From Diphasiastrum complanatum (taxonomy: Eukaryota; Streptophyta; Lycopodiopsida; Lycopodiales; Lycopodiaceae), in assembly GCA_029204225.1 (NCBI GenBank), contig CM055095.1:13046530-13110529 (forward strand): DNA of 64,000 nt, read 5' to 3'. The notes beneath the pieces are model-generated. The model did not search any database. It saw only the letters and a program-made list of their open reading frames with translations, and was not told the origin of the DNA. Below are positions 1-10,767 of the stretch, piece by piece (positions within the stretch are counted from its first letter, which is position 1; every line of letters starts with the position of its first letter). The translations under genes were made by a program, and so were the position numbers.

Positions 1-3000
1 CTTCGTCCTTTGCTGAGGGCACAGGTTCACCCTACCTTGATTTATCGCCCGATATTATGAGATTCGTAGAGCGAGGGAATATTCTCCTCACTGGGGATTT
101 TAATGCCCGAACCTCATCACGGCAGTCAGAGTTTTATGACATCACCGACCAGCTCCATGTTCATGCCCTTGACAGCGATGATATGGGAGTTACCAGGGTT
201 TCAGAGGATAGCTTGGGACCCCCTACGGTGAGCAGCTATTGTAGTTTGGAGAGGCCCATGAGTTAGCCATTTACAATGGCCTAACTTGCTGGCCAAACTC
301 CGGCAGTTATACTTGTCATCCTCACACTGGTGGCCATAGTGTTGTGGATTATCTCACGGGATCACCATCTTCCATACCTCACATCTCTGATTTTCATGTA
401 TCTCCCACCACTCTCTCTGATCATTCCTTTCTCTCCTTCGCTATCGGCCGCCTCCCACCTCCCTAGCCATCCTCACACCCCTTGCTTACACGTGCACCCA
501 GGTATACATTCAGTTCTCTAAATACGCCAATCTACCAGGAGTTCCTAGCCTCCCTACTCCATTCATTCCCACACGATAGTACAGTCGAGACTCAAGCTGC
601 CTTTCTTAGCACTTCTCTTCATACTGCTGCTTCCCTAGCTTTCCCATCTAAGCCCCATAAAGGTAGACGCACACGTTCCTCATCGATACGGCCTCTACAC
701 CCCCCGTGGTATGATGCTGAATGTTGCTCTCTTCATCACCTTGTCACCCATGCCCGTACTCATGATCCTCATCTCCTCCGCTCTGCCAGACGCTCTTACC
801 ATCGCACACTCCGCCGGAAAAAGCGTGCTCATGATGACTCCGAAGGAATGCGTCTTGTTGACCTTCTCTTCAGTTCCTCTTCAGGCGCCTGTTGGCGTGA
901 GTTTATCCCTCGTGCTCCACCACCTCTCTTGGATGACCTCCGCATATGGACCGAATACGCTACCAACCTATATACCATACCCATTGACGCACCCATTTCT
1001 CTATCTCCCCACGCCCCTCTAAGTTCACCTTCTTCACCTCTGACATGGTACGTGCGGCAATCAAGAGAATGAAGTCCCATAAGGCAAGAGATATCGAAGA
1101 CCTTGAATCTGAACTCCTAAGCCATGCTTCCGACTTCCTTGCTCCCACACTAGCCACTCTCCTCAATTCCGCCGTTGTCTCTGGTTTCCCCTCATCCTGG
1201 TGCACCAACATCATCCATCCTATTCATAAAAATGGTGATCCCATGATTCCTGGTAATTACCGCACCATCATGATCGGACATGTTCTCACGAAGCTCTATG
1301 GTACCATACTCCAGTCTGCCAGTGAGTTCAGAGGCGGAAGCGAGGAGATTACATGCATTAGGGCAAGCAGGTTTCCGATCTGCACCATTGGGGTGAAACA
1401 TGGATGTTCTCTTTCACCGGTTCTCTTTGGATTGTACATTGATGAGTTAGAGCGAGTCATCTCACAGTGTGGTGGGGCTGGCTGTAGACTTGGCACCATT
1501 CTGATTGCCATTCTCCTTTATGCGGATGATGTAGTACTAGTATCCTCGACCAGAGAGGGATTGCAGAGGCAGCTGGATTGTTTACAGGGATTTTGTACCA
1601 GATGGGGATTGGGGGTGAACACTGCGAAGACCAAGGTTATGGTCTTCAACACTTCTCGAGCCTTCATGCAGCGCCAGGAGCTCATCCTGGACGGACAGGC
1701 CTTAGAGGTAGTTTCTTCTTATACATATTTGGGGATACTCTTTTCTGGACCTACCTTCAGCATGCGACAGGCTGCCACCACCCTTCTTGGGAAGGGGCAT
1801 TCCTCTCTTGTTCAGCTTGAGCGGTTCTGCTTCAGGAAGCTCATCCGAGATGCTCGCAGTAAGTGTAGACTTTTTGATACTATTGTCACCCCCACAACCT
1901 TGTATGCAGCAGAGACATGGTGTACCGGCCTCCCTTCATCACACTGGGCCAGCATTTCACGATTGCAGACCACCATGTTAGCTCGTAGATCCAGGCAAAG
2001 CCCTCGGTTCCACACAAGATCCTTTTTGCAGAGTGTGCCGTTCCACCCATTCAGATAGATGCCGCATTCCAGCTTATCGCATATATTCAGGGAGTCCAGG
2101 CTCTGCCCGATGCGGACATGAGATATACACAAACAACACTTGTTTCCTCACACTTCCTTCATGACCAGGGCTATTGACTGTCGTGGTTCTCCCAGGCATC
2201 CCACTTCCTCTTTGAGTCATTTGGTATCTCTATTACAGAGCTCCCCTCAGGTACTCATCAGTATATCAGGCGCACCTTATATCGGTCATATCTCGACCGC
2301 ACTTGGAGGCGACAACTTGGGGTTAAACCCGACTATTACTGGACTCATTTTATTGAGCTTGACATAGCAGGGTTCCCGGTCTTACCACACTATTTGGACA
2401 CAAGACTATCACATTGCCTCATATTTACATTGGGACAGCTCCGCGTATCATCACATCAATTGGCTATTGAGACTGTAGATTCCTGAGTACCCTGAGAGAG
2501 GAGCGGATTTACCAGTTATGCTCCTTAGATGAGGTGGAGTCAGAGGAGCACTTTATCTTTAGGTGTCGGTGTATTACGAGATCAGAGGGAGATACCACTA
2601 TTTGTTCCGTGACACACCTGTCACCTTACGATCGCTCATAGCCTATGAGGACTCCCGATGCGCTGCACTCATGATACGAGAGATGTTTATACTACGACAG
2701 GATTTGTATCAGACAGCCCAGCAGAATCATGTTTCTCAGCCTCAGATCACTTCTTTCTTCTCCGGGAGGAGAGGACGAGTATTTGATGACGGTGACGATG
2801 ATGATGACCTACTTGCCCATAGAGATCAGAGACAGCATCCCACACATACTCATGTTGCAGCACGAGCTACTCGACCTATCACGAGGAGACCTCTTCATCC
2901 TCCCAGACGACGTCAGAGACCACCAGTGGCCCTTCATGCCACGGGCCGTATTACATCCTTTTATAGCATCAGCATCAGCAGGACAGGACTAGATGATAGC

Positions 3001-3018
3001 GTCATACCTCACTCATGA
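1..3018 (+). pseudogene. LINE-1 ORF2 (endonuclease / reverse transcriptase), broken
   Basis: Remains of the LINE polyprotein that would nick target DNA and copy the element RNA at the nick. Visible blocks are: the end of the endonuclease domain (57-260); a Ser/Pro/Arg-rich linker with PPWYDAECCSLH (482-1,072); reverse transcriptase pieces (1,045-2,058) with IHPIHKNGDP, GCSLSPVLFGLYIDEL and YADDVVLVS; and a C-terminal region with CSLDEVESEEHFIFRC at about 2,520-2,565 followed by an ORF at 2,563-3,018. The blocks lie in different frames, and the palm segment between the LQSA and TIGVK motifs is missing, so no active enzyme can be made. The C-terminal Cys pattern resembles the zf-RVT-like domain of many LINEs; that link is inference. 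Confidence 0.85.
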
Positions 3019-3208
3019 CTTTTAGCAGTATACATGCTCCCACATGTTTCTTATACCATCACATCTATTTTAGTTCATAGCTTTAGCTTTAGATTTGCTA
3101 TTTCTGTTACTTTTTTGGAGACGTTTCATACGCTCCCATGGTTTCTACATACTTGACATGTGCATTTACTAGTCTTATATGCCTTTTGGCATGGAAAAGA
3201 CATTAATA

Positions 3209-3211
<3 letters not shown>

Positions 3212-3288
<77 letters not shown>
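3212..3288 (+). repeat. (CT)n microsatellite at LINE-1 3' terminus
   Basis: 77 bp of pure CT directly after ATTAATAAAG, at the 3' end of LINE-1. The same 3' context recurs at the minus-strand LINE at 63,430-63,540. The tract therefore looks like the LINE 3' tail rather than a random microsatellite. Confidence 0.9.
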
Positions 3289-3292
<4 letters not shown>

Positions 3293-3489
3293 GATGGCTG
3301 CTCTCTCTTTAGCGATGGCTGCTCCTCCAGCAATGGCTGCTGCCCTGTCCTAGGCCCTGCCCTGGTCCGCCCTCTATCAGCACCATGGTCCCTCCTCCTT
3401 GCGCCCCTGCTGCTCCTAGGTCCTCACGATCTCCTGCCACCTCCTCTCTCACCCCCCTCGTTGACCCCTCACCCCATCTTGTTGCTACC
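3289..3489 (+). other. LINE-2 leader, first part (5' of Gypsy A insertion)
   Basis: A C-rich segment with three ATGGCTGCT repeats between 3,294 and 3,340, including a 19-codon reading frame (3,294-3,353). It then runs into CTCACCCCCCTCGTTGACCCC-type sequence that continues at 15,844 on the far side of Gypsy A. I read it as the 5' UTR or promoter region of LINE-2. The short reading frame may be an upstream ORF or chance. Confidence 0.55.
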
Positions 3490-3847
3490 TGTAATAGATC
3501 CTAACACCACAGTAGGGCAAACACTAACTGATCCACCCAACCTTGCCTACTCCCTGATATAGAGTAAGCCCCTCCTAGCCCAGTGTGAGGACTGGTAGCA
3601 TGCTACTGCCAAGTGTCGGCCACGTGGCACTGACGTGGCCGACTGCACGTCGGGACCCAACTAGGGGCCCTATCATGCTGACAGGGTCCCTAGGCTGTGT
3701 TAGGCCCGCCATGGCTATGGACAGTGCTGGGGCACACTACTCACACTGTCTTACCCTGTTGGTCATGTACACTGGACACGACCCTGACTGTGGTATCTGA
3801 CCTATCTGTGTTCTCTAGGGTTCGGCACTGGTTACGAGCTCGTAACA
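3490..3847 (-). repeat. 3' LTR of Gypsy A
   Basis: 358 bp. In element orientation it starts TGTTACGAGC and ends GATCTATTACA. It is preceded on the minus strand by a purine tract (3,848-3,860). It matches the LTRs at 7,468, 13,410 and 15,486. Confidence 0.95.
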
Positions 3848-3860
3848 CTCCCTCCCCCTT
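3848..3860 (-). other. Polypurine tract of Gypsy A
   Basis: On the minus strand this reads AAGGGGGAGGGAG immediately before the 3' LTR. It overlaps the end of the pol frame. This is the usual plus-strand DNA priming site of LTR retroelements. Confidence 0.85.
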
Positions 3861-6800
3861 AAGAACCGTCTTGGTCCTCTAAGACAAAGTCTGGAAAAAT
3901 CTTGCGAAGGACGCTGCCTCTTTCCCAAGTGGCATTCTCAACAGGCTGATCATTCCACTTAACCAGATATTCTCGGTATAGAGTATGACGAGTCTGCGTC
4001 TCTCTACTATCAAGAATCTCCTCTGGTTCATGTGGAGGTTGTTGAGGATCCAATGGGAGAACTAGAACACTATCCCCTACCAGATTAAGGCTTTTCGTAA
4101 CTGACTTACATGAAAGACTGGAAAAACCTTACTGCTGTGTGGGAGTTCTAGTTCATAGGTGACCTCGCCTAGTCTCCTACTAATGGTAAAGGGACCACAA
4201 TACCTTGGAGACAACTTAGCACACACTCCTGATTTGAGGGTTTTAGAGTCAACTGGGACTCTCAACTAGACTTTCTCACCAGTGGAGAACTGCACATCCC
4301 GTCTGTGTGGATCTGCATAATGTCTGGCTCGATCCTGGGACTGCCTAATGCTACGCTTAGCATGTTCTATCATCTGGTTTAGGTCTTCTAAAAAGTTTCT
4401 GGCTGCTTCAACTTTTTCTTGTTTAAACCCTACAGCTGTGGGTGAGCGTGGCTGAAAACCGTACATCAGCATAAATGGGCTGTATCCCGTAGCTGAATGT
4501 TTGGTACTGTTATAAGCAAACTCTAATATCGAGAGATACTCCTCCCAATTAGTTTGCTTCTTGCTGACGTATGCACGAAGCATATCCTCCAGCACTTGAT
4601 TTACCCTTTCTGTTTGACCGTCCGTCTGTGGATGGTCGGTGGTACTCATATTAAGTTTAGTATGGAGATGATGGAATACTGCCCTCCAAAAATTTCCAAT
4701 AAACTTACTGTCTCGGTCGCTGACTATGCCGGAAGGTAGAGCGTACAATTTAAATAGCCCGTCTACAAACAACCTCGCTAACTCTGGAGCTCTAACGGTT
4801 GTTTTGGTGGGAATGAAATGAGCCATTTTGGTCAGACGGTCAACTGTGACCCATATAGCGTCATTACCCTTTTGGGTTTTAGGCAGGCCTACTATAAAAT
4901 CCATGGAGATACTCTCCCATTTACCAGCTGGTATTTCTAAGGGATGCAACAACCCTCCTGCCTTTAAACGCTCTGCTTTATTTACTTGACATTTCTGGCA
5001 ACTGGTTACATACTGGTGGACGTCCTTTTTCATACTGGGCCAGAAAAATTGCCTACGAAGAAGCTCATAGGTCTTCTGTATGCCTGGGTGTCCCGCACTA
5101 GGATTGTCATGACATTCATATAGGACCTGCTGCCTATAATCCTCTGAATTGGGGACACATACTCTATCTCTATAGAGCAAGTACTCATCCTGAATGGAAT
5201 ACTGTTTCCATTTGAATCCTTGAGTCAACTGACCCTCAACCACTAGGGTTTGCTTGGGTAATACAGGCTCAGAATCCTCAACGTCATCTGACAACCTATA
5301 CTCGGACTCATCATCATCCTCAACGAAAGCTGCCGTATTCTTGGATGAACTGGCACCAGCCCCGGGAATTGGTTCTGGAGTCTGTATCTGTCTGTTCTGG
5401 ACTGAGTTCCAGATAGTAGAGAAGAATGCATCATGCTGGCATTTCCCTCTCAAGGACTCGAGTAACTCATTACGAATCTGAGTAAAAATCAGCTCGTTTA
5501 TCATAGGCATTCTGCTAAGGGCATCTGCTACTGTATTGAATTTTCCACGTCTATATCTGATAGACATGTCAAACTCTTGCATCAACTATGCCCAACGAGC
5601 TTTCCAACCTCTAAGCTCAGGTTGATTGCAAAGGTATCTGAGACTCTCATGGTCTGTCAGGACCTCAAAATTGGCACCATACAAATAATGCCTCCAAGTC
5701 TTAAGGGCATGTACTATAGAAAAGAGTTCCTTTTCATAGGCACTGTACCTAGTCTGAGCTGGTTCGAGTTTTTTACTCTCGAACGCAACTGGTCGTCCCC
5801 CCTGCAAAGTCGCTAGCATCTGTTTCGACCACAAATGGTTGATTGGGGTCGACGACTTTTAAAACTGGTGCTGTAGCTAAGGCTGTTTTGAGAGCATCAA
5901 AGCTCTCCTGCTGTGCGGACTTCCAAATGAACTCCTTTCCTTTCCCCTTAAGAAGATTTGTCATAGGAACTGCTATCTGAGCATATTCCTTGACAAATCG
6001 TATGTAATATCCCGCCAGACCAAGAAAGATCTGAAGTTCCAAAATATTCTGAGGTCTCAGCCAACTGAGTATGGCTTTAACCTTATTTGGGTCCATCTTA
6101 ATCCCATCTGAAGAGATGATGTGACCCAAATATGCTACTTCTTCAACGAAGAATTCACACTTGGATTGTTTAGCATAGAGCTTATGCTTTCTTAGCAGTC
6201 GAGACTCCTTTCTGAGGTGGTTTAGATGCTCCTTCCTCGTTTTGCTGTAGACGAGGATGTCATCTAAAAATACGACTACAAATTTACCCAAGTATGGTCT
6301 GAGGACACTGTTCATCAAGGTCATAAAGGTAGCTGGGGCATTTGTGAGCCCAAATGGCATCACCTTAAACTCATAATGACCGTGACGAGTCCTAAAAGCT
6401 GTTTTCGAGACATCTTCCGATTTTATACGGACTTGATGATATCCCGATCTGAGGTCTATTTTGCTGAAAAACTTAACCCCGTCGAGTTGGTCAAACAACT
6501 CGTCTGCCCGAGGCATAGGGTATTTATTCTTAATTGTGACTTCATTGAGGGCTCTGTAATCTACGCAAAGACACATAGACCCCTCTTTCTTTTTCACCAA
6601 TAGGACTGGTGAGGCCCATGGTGAACTACTGGTCTGAATCTGGCCTTTCCCAAGATAGTCTGTTAACTGCCTAGTTATTTCTTCATCCTCTGTTCGGCTG
6701 ACCCGATACGGAGGTTTAGAAACAGGTGCTGTACCTGGTACTAGGTTTATTACATGATCTACCTCTCTGCTAGGTGGTAAACCATGTGATCTTCAGGAAA

Positions 6801-7462
6801 AACATCTTTAAATTTAGACAATAAAGTTTCTAATTTACTGATTTTCTGCTGAATAGAACTGGAAATAGAAACTTTAGGAATAAACTGAAAGTCACATAAG
6901 AATACCTGATGGTCTTCGTCTCCGATTAGCTGACAGAGCTCTGAATTGCAGACCATAGGGCTGTTGGGAACATCATGCTCCCCATGCAACTGATCTCTCA
7001 GCCTTTATGCTGAAAGCTGAGGGTGTTCTCCTGATAGTTTCTGTGGAGGGAAGGTCCTAAACTGTAGAGCCAATCTCTCCCGAGAACAATATCTGTTCGA
7101 TCCAGGTGCATTATCTGAAAGTTTATTTCATCTTGGTACCCCTGAATACCAAGATTTAACTTACTTACCATAGTTTCCCATATTTTTTTATCTTCACCCT
7201 TAGCTAATGAAACTATGTACCTATGCTGACTAGGTACTTCTGGTAGTTTAAGCTTTTTAACCACGGTGTAGTTGATGAAATTATGGGTTGCCTCATCATC
7301 AACCATAACTCTTATTGACTGGTTACCAACTTTCCCATGCATACGTACTAGGTCATGCGGCCCAAAGCTGAAGGGTCTCGCTAGCATTGCAGAGGTCAGC
7401 TGACAACAGTGTTCATGATCTTCATGATACACTTTGATCTCGGAAGCTGCCGAGTCACTGGG
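3859..7462 (-). pseudogene. Gypsy A pol: protease, RT, RNase H, integrase, chromodomain (broken)
   Basis: Read on the minus strand. Protease: near 7,300 the active-site region reads VDDEATHNF where element B has a G before A, so a key residue is altered. Reverse transcriptase: 6,600-5,773, with [12 protein letters not shown] and [10 protein letters not shown]. RNase H: around 5,834-5,586 with ETDASDF just before it. Integrase: 5,585-4,266, with an HPGIQ...CQKCQ zinc-binding segment, a GNDAIWVTVDRLTKMAHF core and HPQTDGQTERVNQ. C-terminal part and chromodomain: 4,265-3,859 (EYLVKWNDQP, ATWERG). Stops near 6,998, 5,586 and 4,266, plus frameshifts near 6,760 and 5,780, split it. The N-terminal part of the polyprotein lies beyond element B. 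Confidence 0.93.
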
Positions 7463-7467
7463 GAAAC
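7463..7467. repeat. Target-site duplication of Gypsy B, left copy (GAAAC)
   Basis: GAAAC precedes the left LTR of element B and is repeated exactly at 13,768-13,772. Removing element B and one copy makes the element A sequence continuous, which proves the nesting. Confidence 0.95.
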
Positions 7468-7825
7468 TGTTACGAGCCCGTAACCAGTGCCGAACCCTAG
7501 AGAACACAGATAGGTCAGATACCACAGTCAGGGTCGTGTCCAGTGTACATGACCAACAGGGCAAGACAGTGTGAGTAGTGTGCCCTAGCACGGTCCATAG
7601 CCATGGCGGGCCTAACACAGCCTAGGGACCCTGTCAGCAGGATAGGGCTCCCAGTTGGGTCCCGACGTGCAGTCGGCCACGTCAGTGCCACGTGGCCGAC
7701 ACTTGGCAGTAGCATGCTACCAGTCCTCACACTGGGCTAGGAGGGGCTTACTCTATATCAGCGAGTAGGCAAGGTTGGGTGGATCAGTTAGTGTTTGCCC
7801 TACTGTGGTGTTAGGATCTATTACA
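7468..7825 (+). repeat. 5' LTR of Gypsy B
   Basis: 358 bp, starting TGTTACGAGC and ending CTATTACA. The primer binding site follows after one base. Confidence 0.95.
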
Positions 7826-7826
7826 C

Positions 7827-7839
7827 TGGTATCAGAGCC
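7827..7839 (+). other. Primer binding site of Gypsy B (Met tRNA type)
   Basis: TGGTATCAGAGCC one base after the 5' LTR. This is the standard plant retrotransposon site complementary to the 3' end of a methionine tRNA. The matching site in element A (around 15,472-15,485, minus strand) is altered, reading CGGTATCTGAGCC. Confidence 0.92.
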
Positions 7840-8608
7840 ATCTCCTTCTGTGGGAGCTTAGTAGCAGCAAGAGAGAAATCTATCAGGAGAGGAATTACTC
7901 ATTTTTTGAGAAGAACCTGAGCCAGATTGCAAGTACAGATCAGTCGCTGTAAAAACTAGATATCTATCTCTGATTTGTGAGTGCAAACTTTAGAAATCAG
8001 AGCAGGTTTGAGGTAGAAATCTGGAAGTAGATCCAGCGCTGGATAGAGAGCAATCTCTGGGCAGATTCATCACTGTTTTGCAGTGGATTCCTGAGCAGAT
8101 GAGGGCGGATTTGAAGGATCAGATCTTTACTCAAAGCAGCGAGCAGTCTCCTTCAAACTCCGGAATTTTAGACCGGTTTGTGGTCTTAAACTTGAGATTT
8201 CTGGAGCAGCAGACAGCGAGGGTTTCCCCCTTATCATAGATCAGAATTTTTCACAAGTTTTTGGGGCCCAAATTCCATTTTTTTGGAGTCATAGTTCTGT
8301 GGAGCAGACAGCGAGAGGCCTCCAGGATAGAAATCGGATTTTTGTCCACTGTGTAGGGTCTTCAAATCTGATTTTTGCAAGCAGATTGGTTGCTACTCAG
8401 ACAGCGAGGGTGAAGAGCTAGCAAATTGGAAATTGTTTAAGAAGACGGATTGGACAGCTGCGGAAGAACTGAGGGGGTTTCTTGCTTTTCTCTCTGGAAG
8501 TACAGTCCTAAGAAAGAGCTAAGTATTCTACTTTCGTTTTTCCAGTTTAGTCAATCTCTTTTCTTATTTTTAGTCAGAAGTTAAGGTACCTCTCTTTCAG
8601 TTCCGAAG
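7840..8608 (+). other. Untranslated leader of Gypsy B
   Basis: A 769-bp non-coding leader between the primer site and gag. CAGACAGCGAG occurs at 8,210-8,220, 8,305-8,315 and 8,398-8,408, spaced 95 and 93 bp apart. A weaker AGCAGCGAGCAG lies near 8,137. Such a leader would hold packaging or translation signals. No ORF is evident. Confidence 0.7.
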
Positions 8609-9604
8609 ATGACCACTCCTCAGGGACCTGATCAACCCCAGGAGAGAGGCTTCGACGAACTTGAAACAGAAGCCTTGGCTTACAGAAAAGGGAAGGAACC
8701 CATGGAAGTGGAAGAACAGGAACAGTTCGCCGAAGAACTCGACGAACTGGTTACCAAGGAGCAGTTTCTCCAATTGGTAACAGAAGTGGATGAACTGAAG
8801 TTGGCATTAGCCAATTTCAAGTCCAGTGTGGACGACTCGTTCGCTGAACTCAAAAGCTTGATTTTGAGTTTCGCGAAAGGAAGCCTTCCCTCCACTTCTC
8901 AGTTATCCCCTTCTCCACTTCCATCAGTTTCGGGTGAGACTTTACGGTCTCACCCCAGTGTTTTTAAAGATTTAAAGCCTCCTACTTTTAATGGGGAAGA
9001 GAAGGATAGAAATGCAGATATTCTACAAACCTTCCTCAGCAAATGGAAGAACATTCATGCTCTTAAACAGACCCCTGACCATTTGCAAGCAATTGAGGCC
9101 AGTCTTTCCTTAGGGCCTATGGCCTATAAGTGGTGGTTAAATCTCCAGGAGACGGGGCAGACTCCCCGGTCATGGAAAGCTTTTGAAGAAGCTTTCCTAA
9201 GAGAATTTCTACCAGAGAATGAACTTGATAAAGCCTGGGAAGCCTGGGAAAGAACAGTAATGGACAAGTCCCTCATCCAATATATCTCGCAGTATCGAGA
9301 AGCAATTTTAAAGATTAAAAATATGGATGACTATCAGAAAATCAGGGGATTTGTCCGTGGCCTCAAAGATGAATATAAAGTAGAGGTCCAGAGAAACTCG
9401 CCTACTACCCTTGAACAAGCTCTCAGATATGCTCAGATCTATGATGATTCAGTGGGTAGGAAGAAGGCGAGACAACAGCCACTTTCTGAGCAGCCTTCTC
9501 AGAAAGACTTTCAATTTAAAAAGAAATTTTTAAAAAGAAAGAAAGAAAAGACAAATTTAAAAGTGAAGCTCCTCAGAAACGCCCTTCGCTCCTATAGCCC
9601 TTAA
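8609..9604 (+). pseudogene. Gypsy B gag (capsid domain), frameshifted near its end
   Basis: 331-codon frame starting MTTPQGPDQPQERGF, then an acidic coiled-coil-like N-terminus (VTEVDELKLALANFK) and a retrotransposon gag domain (SLGPMAYKWWLNLQ, about residues 165-260) that would form the virus-like particle shell. The frame ends early. Compared with element A, two extra bases in an A-rich run near 9,545-9,550 shift the reading before the zinc knuckle, which continues in another frame at 9,640. The start is chosen because the same Met and N-terminus occur in element A (14,854, minus). Confidence 0.9.
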
Positions 9605-9639
9605 AACCAGATGATTTTGAGAAAGCCAAACAAGAACGT

Positions 9640-10104
9640 TTGTGCTTTGTGTGTATGGGCAAGGGACACACAGTCAGACAGTGTCCCAAGGGGCCTTTCA
9701 CAAAAAAAGATAAGAAAGATAAAAAACAAGTTCATCTTGTTCAGACTGTATGTTTCCCCAGTGACTTAGCAGCTCCCGAGATCAAAGTGTATCATGAAGA
9801 TCATGAACACTGTTGCCAGCTGACCTCTGCAATGCTAGCGAGACCCTTCAGCTTTCGGCCGCATGACCTAGTACGTATGCATGGGAAAGTTGGTAACCAG
9901 TCAGTAAGAGTCATGGTTGATGATGGGGCAACCCATAATTTCATCAACCACACCCTGGTTAAAAAGCTTAAACTACCAGAAGTACCTAGTCAGCATAGGT
10001 ACATAGTTTCATTAGCTAAGGGTGAAGATAAAAAAATATGGGAAACTATGGTAAGTAAGTTAAATCTTGGTATTCAGGGGTACCAAGATGAAATAAACTT
10101 TTAG
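9640..10104 (+). pseudogene. Gypsy B zinc knuckle and aspartic protease segment
   Basis: This continues the polyprotein after the gag frameshift. CFVCMGKGHTVRQC is a CX2CX4HX4C RNA-binding knuckle. About 80 residues on, VMVDDGATHNFI is the aspartic protease active-site region, with D-D-G-A in place of the commoner D-S/T-G-A. The frame is closed by TAG at 10,102-10,104; element A has a sense codon at this place. Confidence 0.88.
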
Positions 10105-10107
10105 ATA

Positions 10108-10767
10108 ATGCACCTGGATCGAACAGACATTGTTCTCGGGAGAGATTGGCTCTACAGTTTAGGACCTTCCCTCCACAGAAACTATCAGGAGAACACCCTC
10201 AGCTTTCAGCATAAAGGCCGAGAGATTCAGTTGCATGGGGAGCATGATGTTCCCAACAGCCCTATGGTCTGCAGTTCAGAGCTCTGTCAGCTAATCGGAG
10301 ACGAAGACCATCAGGTATTCTTATGTGACTTTCAGTTTATTCCGGAAGTTTCTATTTCCAGTTCTATTCAGCAGAAAATCAGTAAATTAGAAACTTTATT
10401 GTCTAAATTTAAAGATGTTTTTCCTAAAGATTTGCCACATGGTTTACCACCTAGCAGAGAGGTAGATCATGTAATAATCCTAGTACCAGGTACAGCACCT
10501 GTTTCTAAACCTCCGTATCGGGTCAGCCGAACAGAGGATGAAGAAATAACTAGGCAGTTAACAGACTATCTTGGGAAAGGCCAAATTCAGACCAGTAGTT
10601 CACCATGGGCCTCACCAGTCCTATTGGTGAAAAAGAAAGAGGGGTCTATGCGTCTTTGCATAGATTACAGAGCCCTCAATAAAGTCACAATCAAGAATAA
10701 ATACCCTATGCCTCGGCAGACGAGTTGTTTGATCAACTCGACGGGGCTAAGTTTTTCAGCAAAATAG
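10108..10767 (+). pseudogene. Gypsy B protease end and reverse transcriptase N-terminus
   Basis: The same frame resumes after the TAG with [14 protein letters not shown] (end of the protease domain), a linker, then the start of the reverse transcriptase ([38 protein letters not shown]). One base is missing near 10,713-10,716 relative to element A, so the reading runs out of frame to a stop at 10,767, while the true frame continues in the next entry. Confidence 0.88.

Larger units (their letters stand above)
1..3288 (+). mobile_element. LINE-1: non-LTR retrotransposon copy, ORF2 and 3' end
   Basis: This is a LINE copy whose start lies outside the window. It reads on the + strand through the end of the endonuclease domain (LLTGDFNARTSS near 87-122), a linker, a reverse transcriptase (YADD near 1,519), a C-terminal Cys/His region and a 3' UTR. 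The 3' UTR ends ATTAATAAAG followed by (CT)n. It aligns closely with LINE-2 from about 17,646 onward, which fixes the domain order. Relative to LINE-2 it lacks the segment coding for the fingers/palm region that carries FVDFRTAFD, between about 1,335 and 1,385. Several frameshifts make it dead. The 3' end is recognisable again on the minus strand at 63,430-63,540. Confidence 0.9.

Noticed and set aside
3179-3562. 127-codon Ser-Leu ORF
   Set aside because: Runs across the CT microsatellite, the LINE leader and a Gypsy LTR.
3585-3800. 71-codon ORF repeated at 3,585 (+), 7,515-7,730 (-) and 13,457-13,672 (-)
   Set aside because: It lies wholly inside the antisense strand of the 358-bp Gypsy LTR and is copied with it; no sign of coding.
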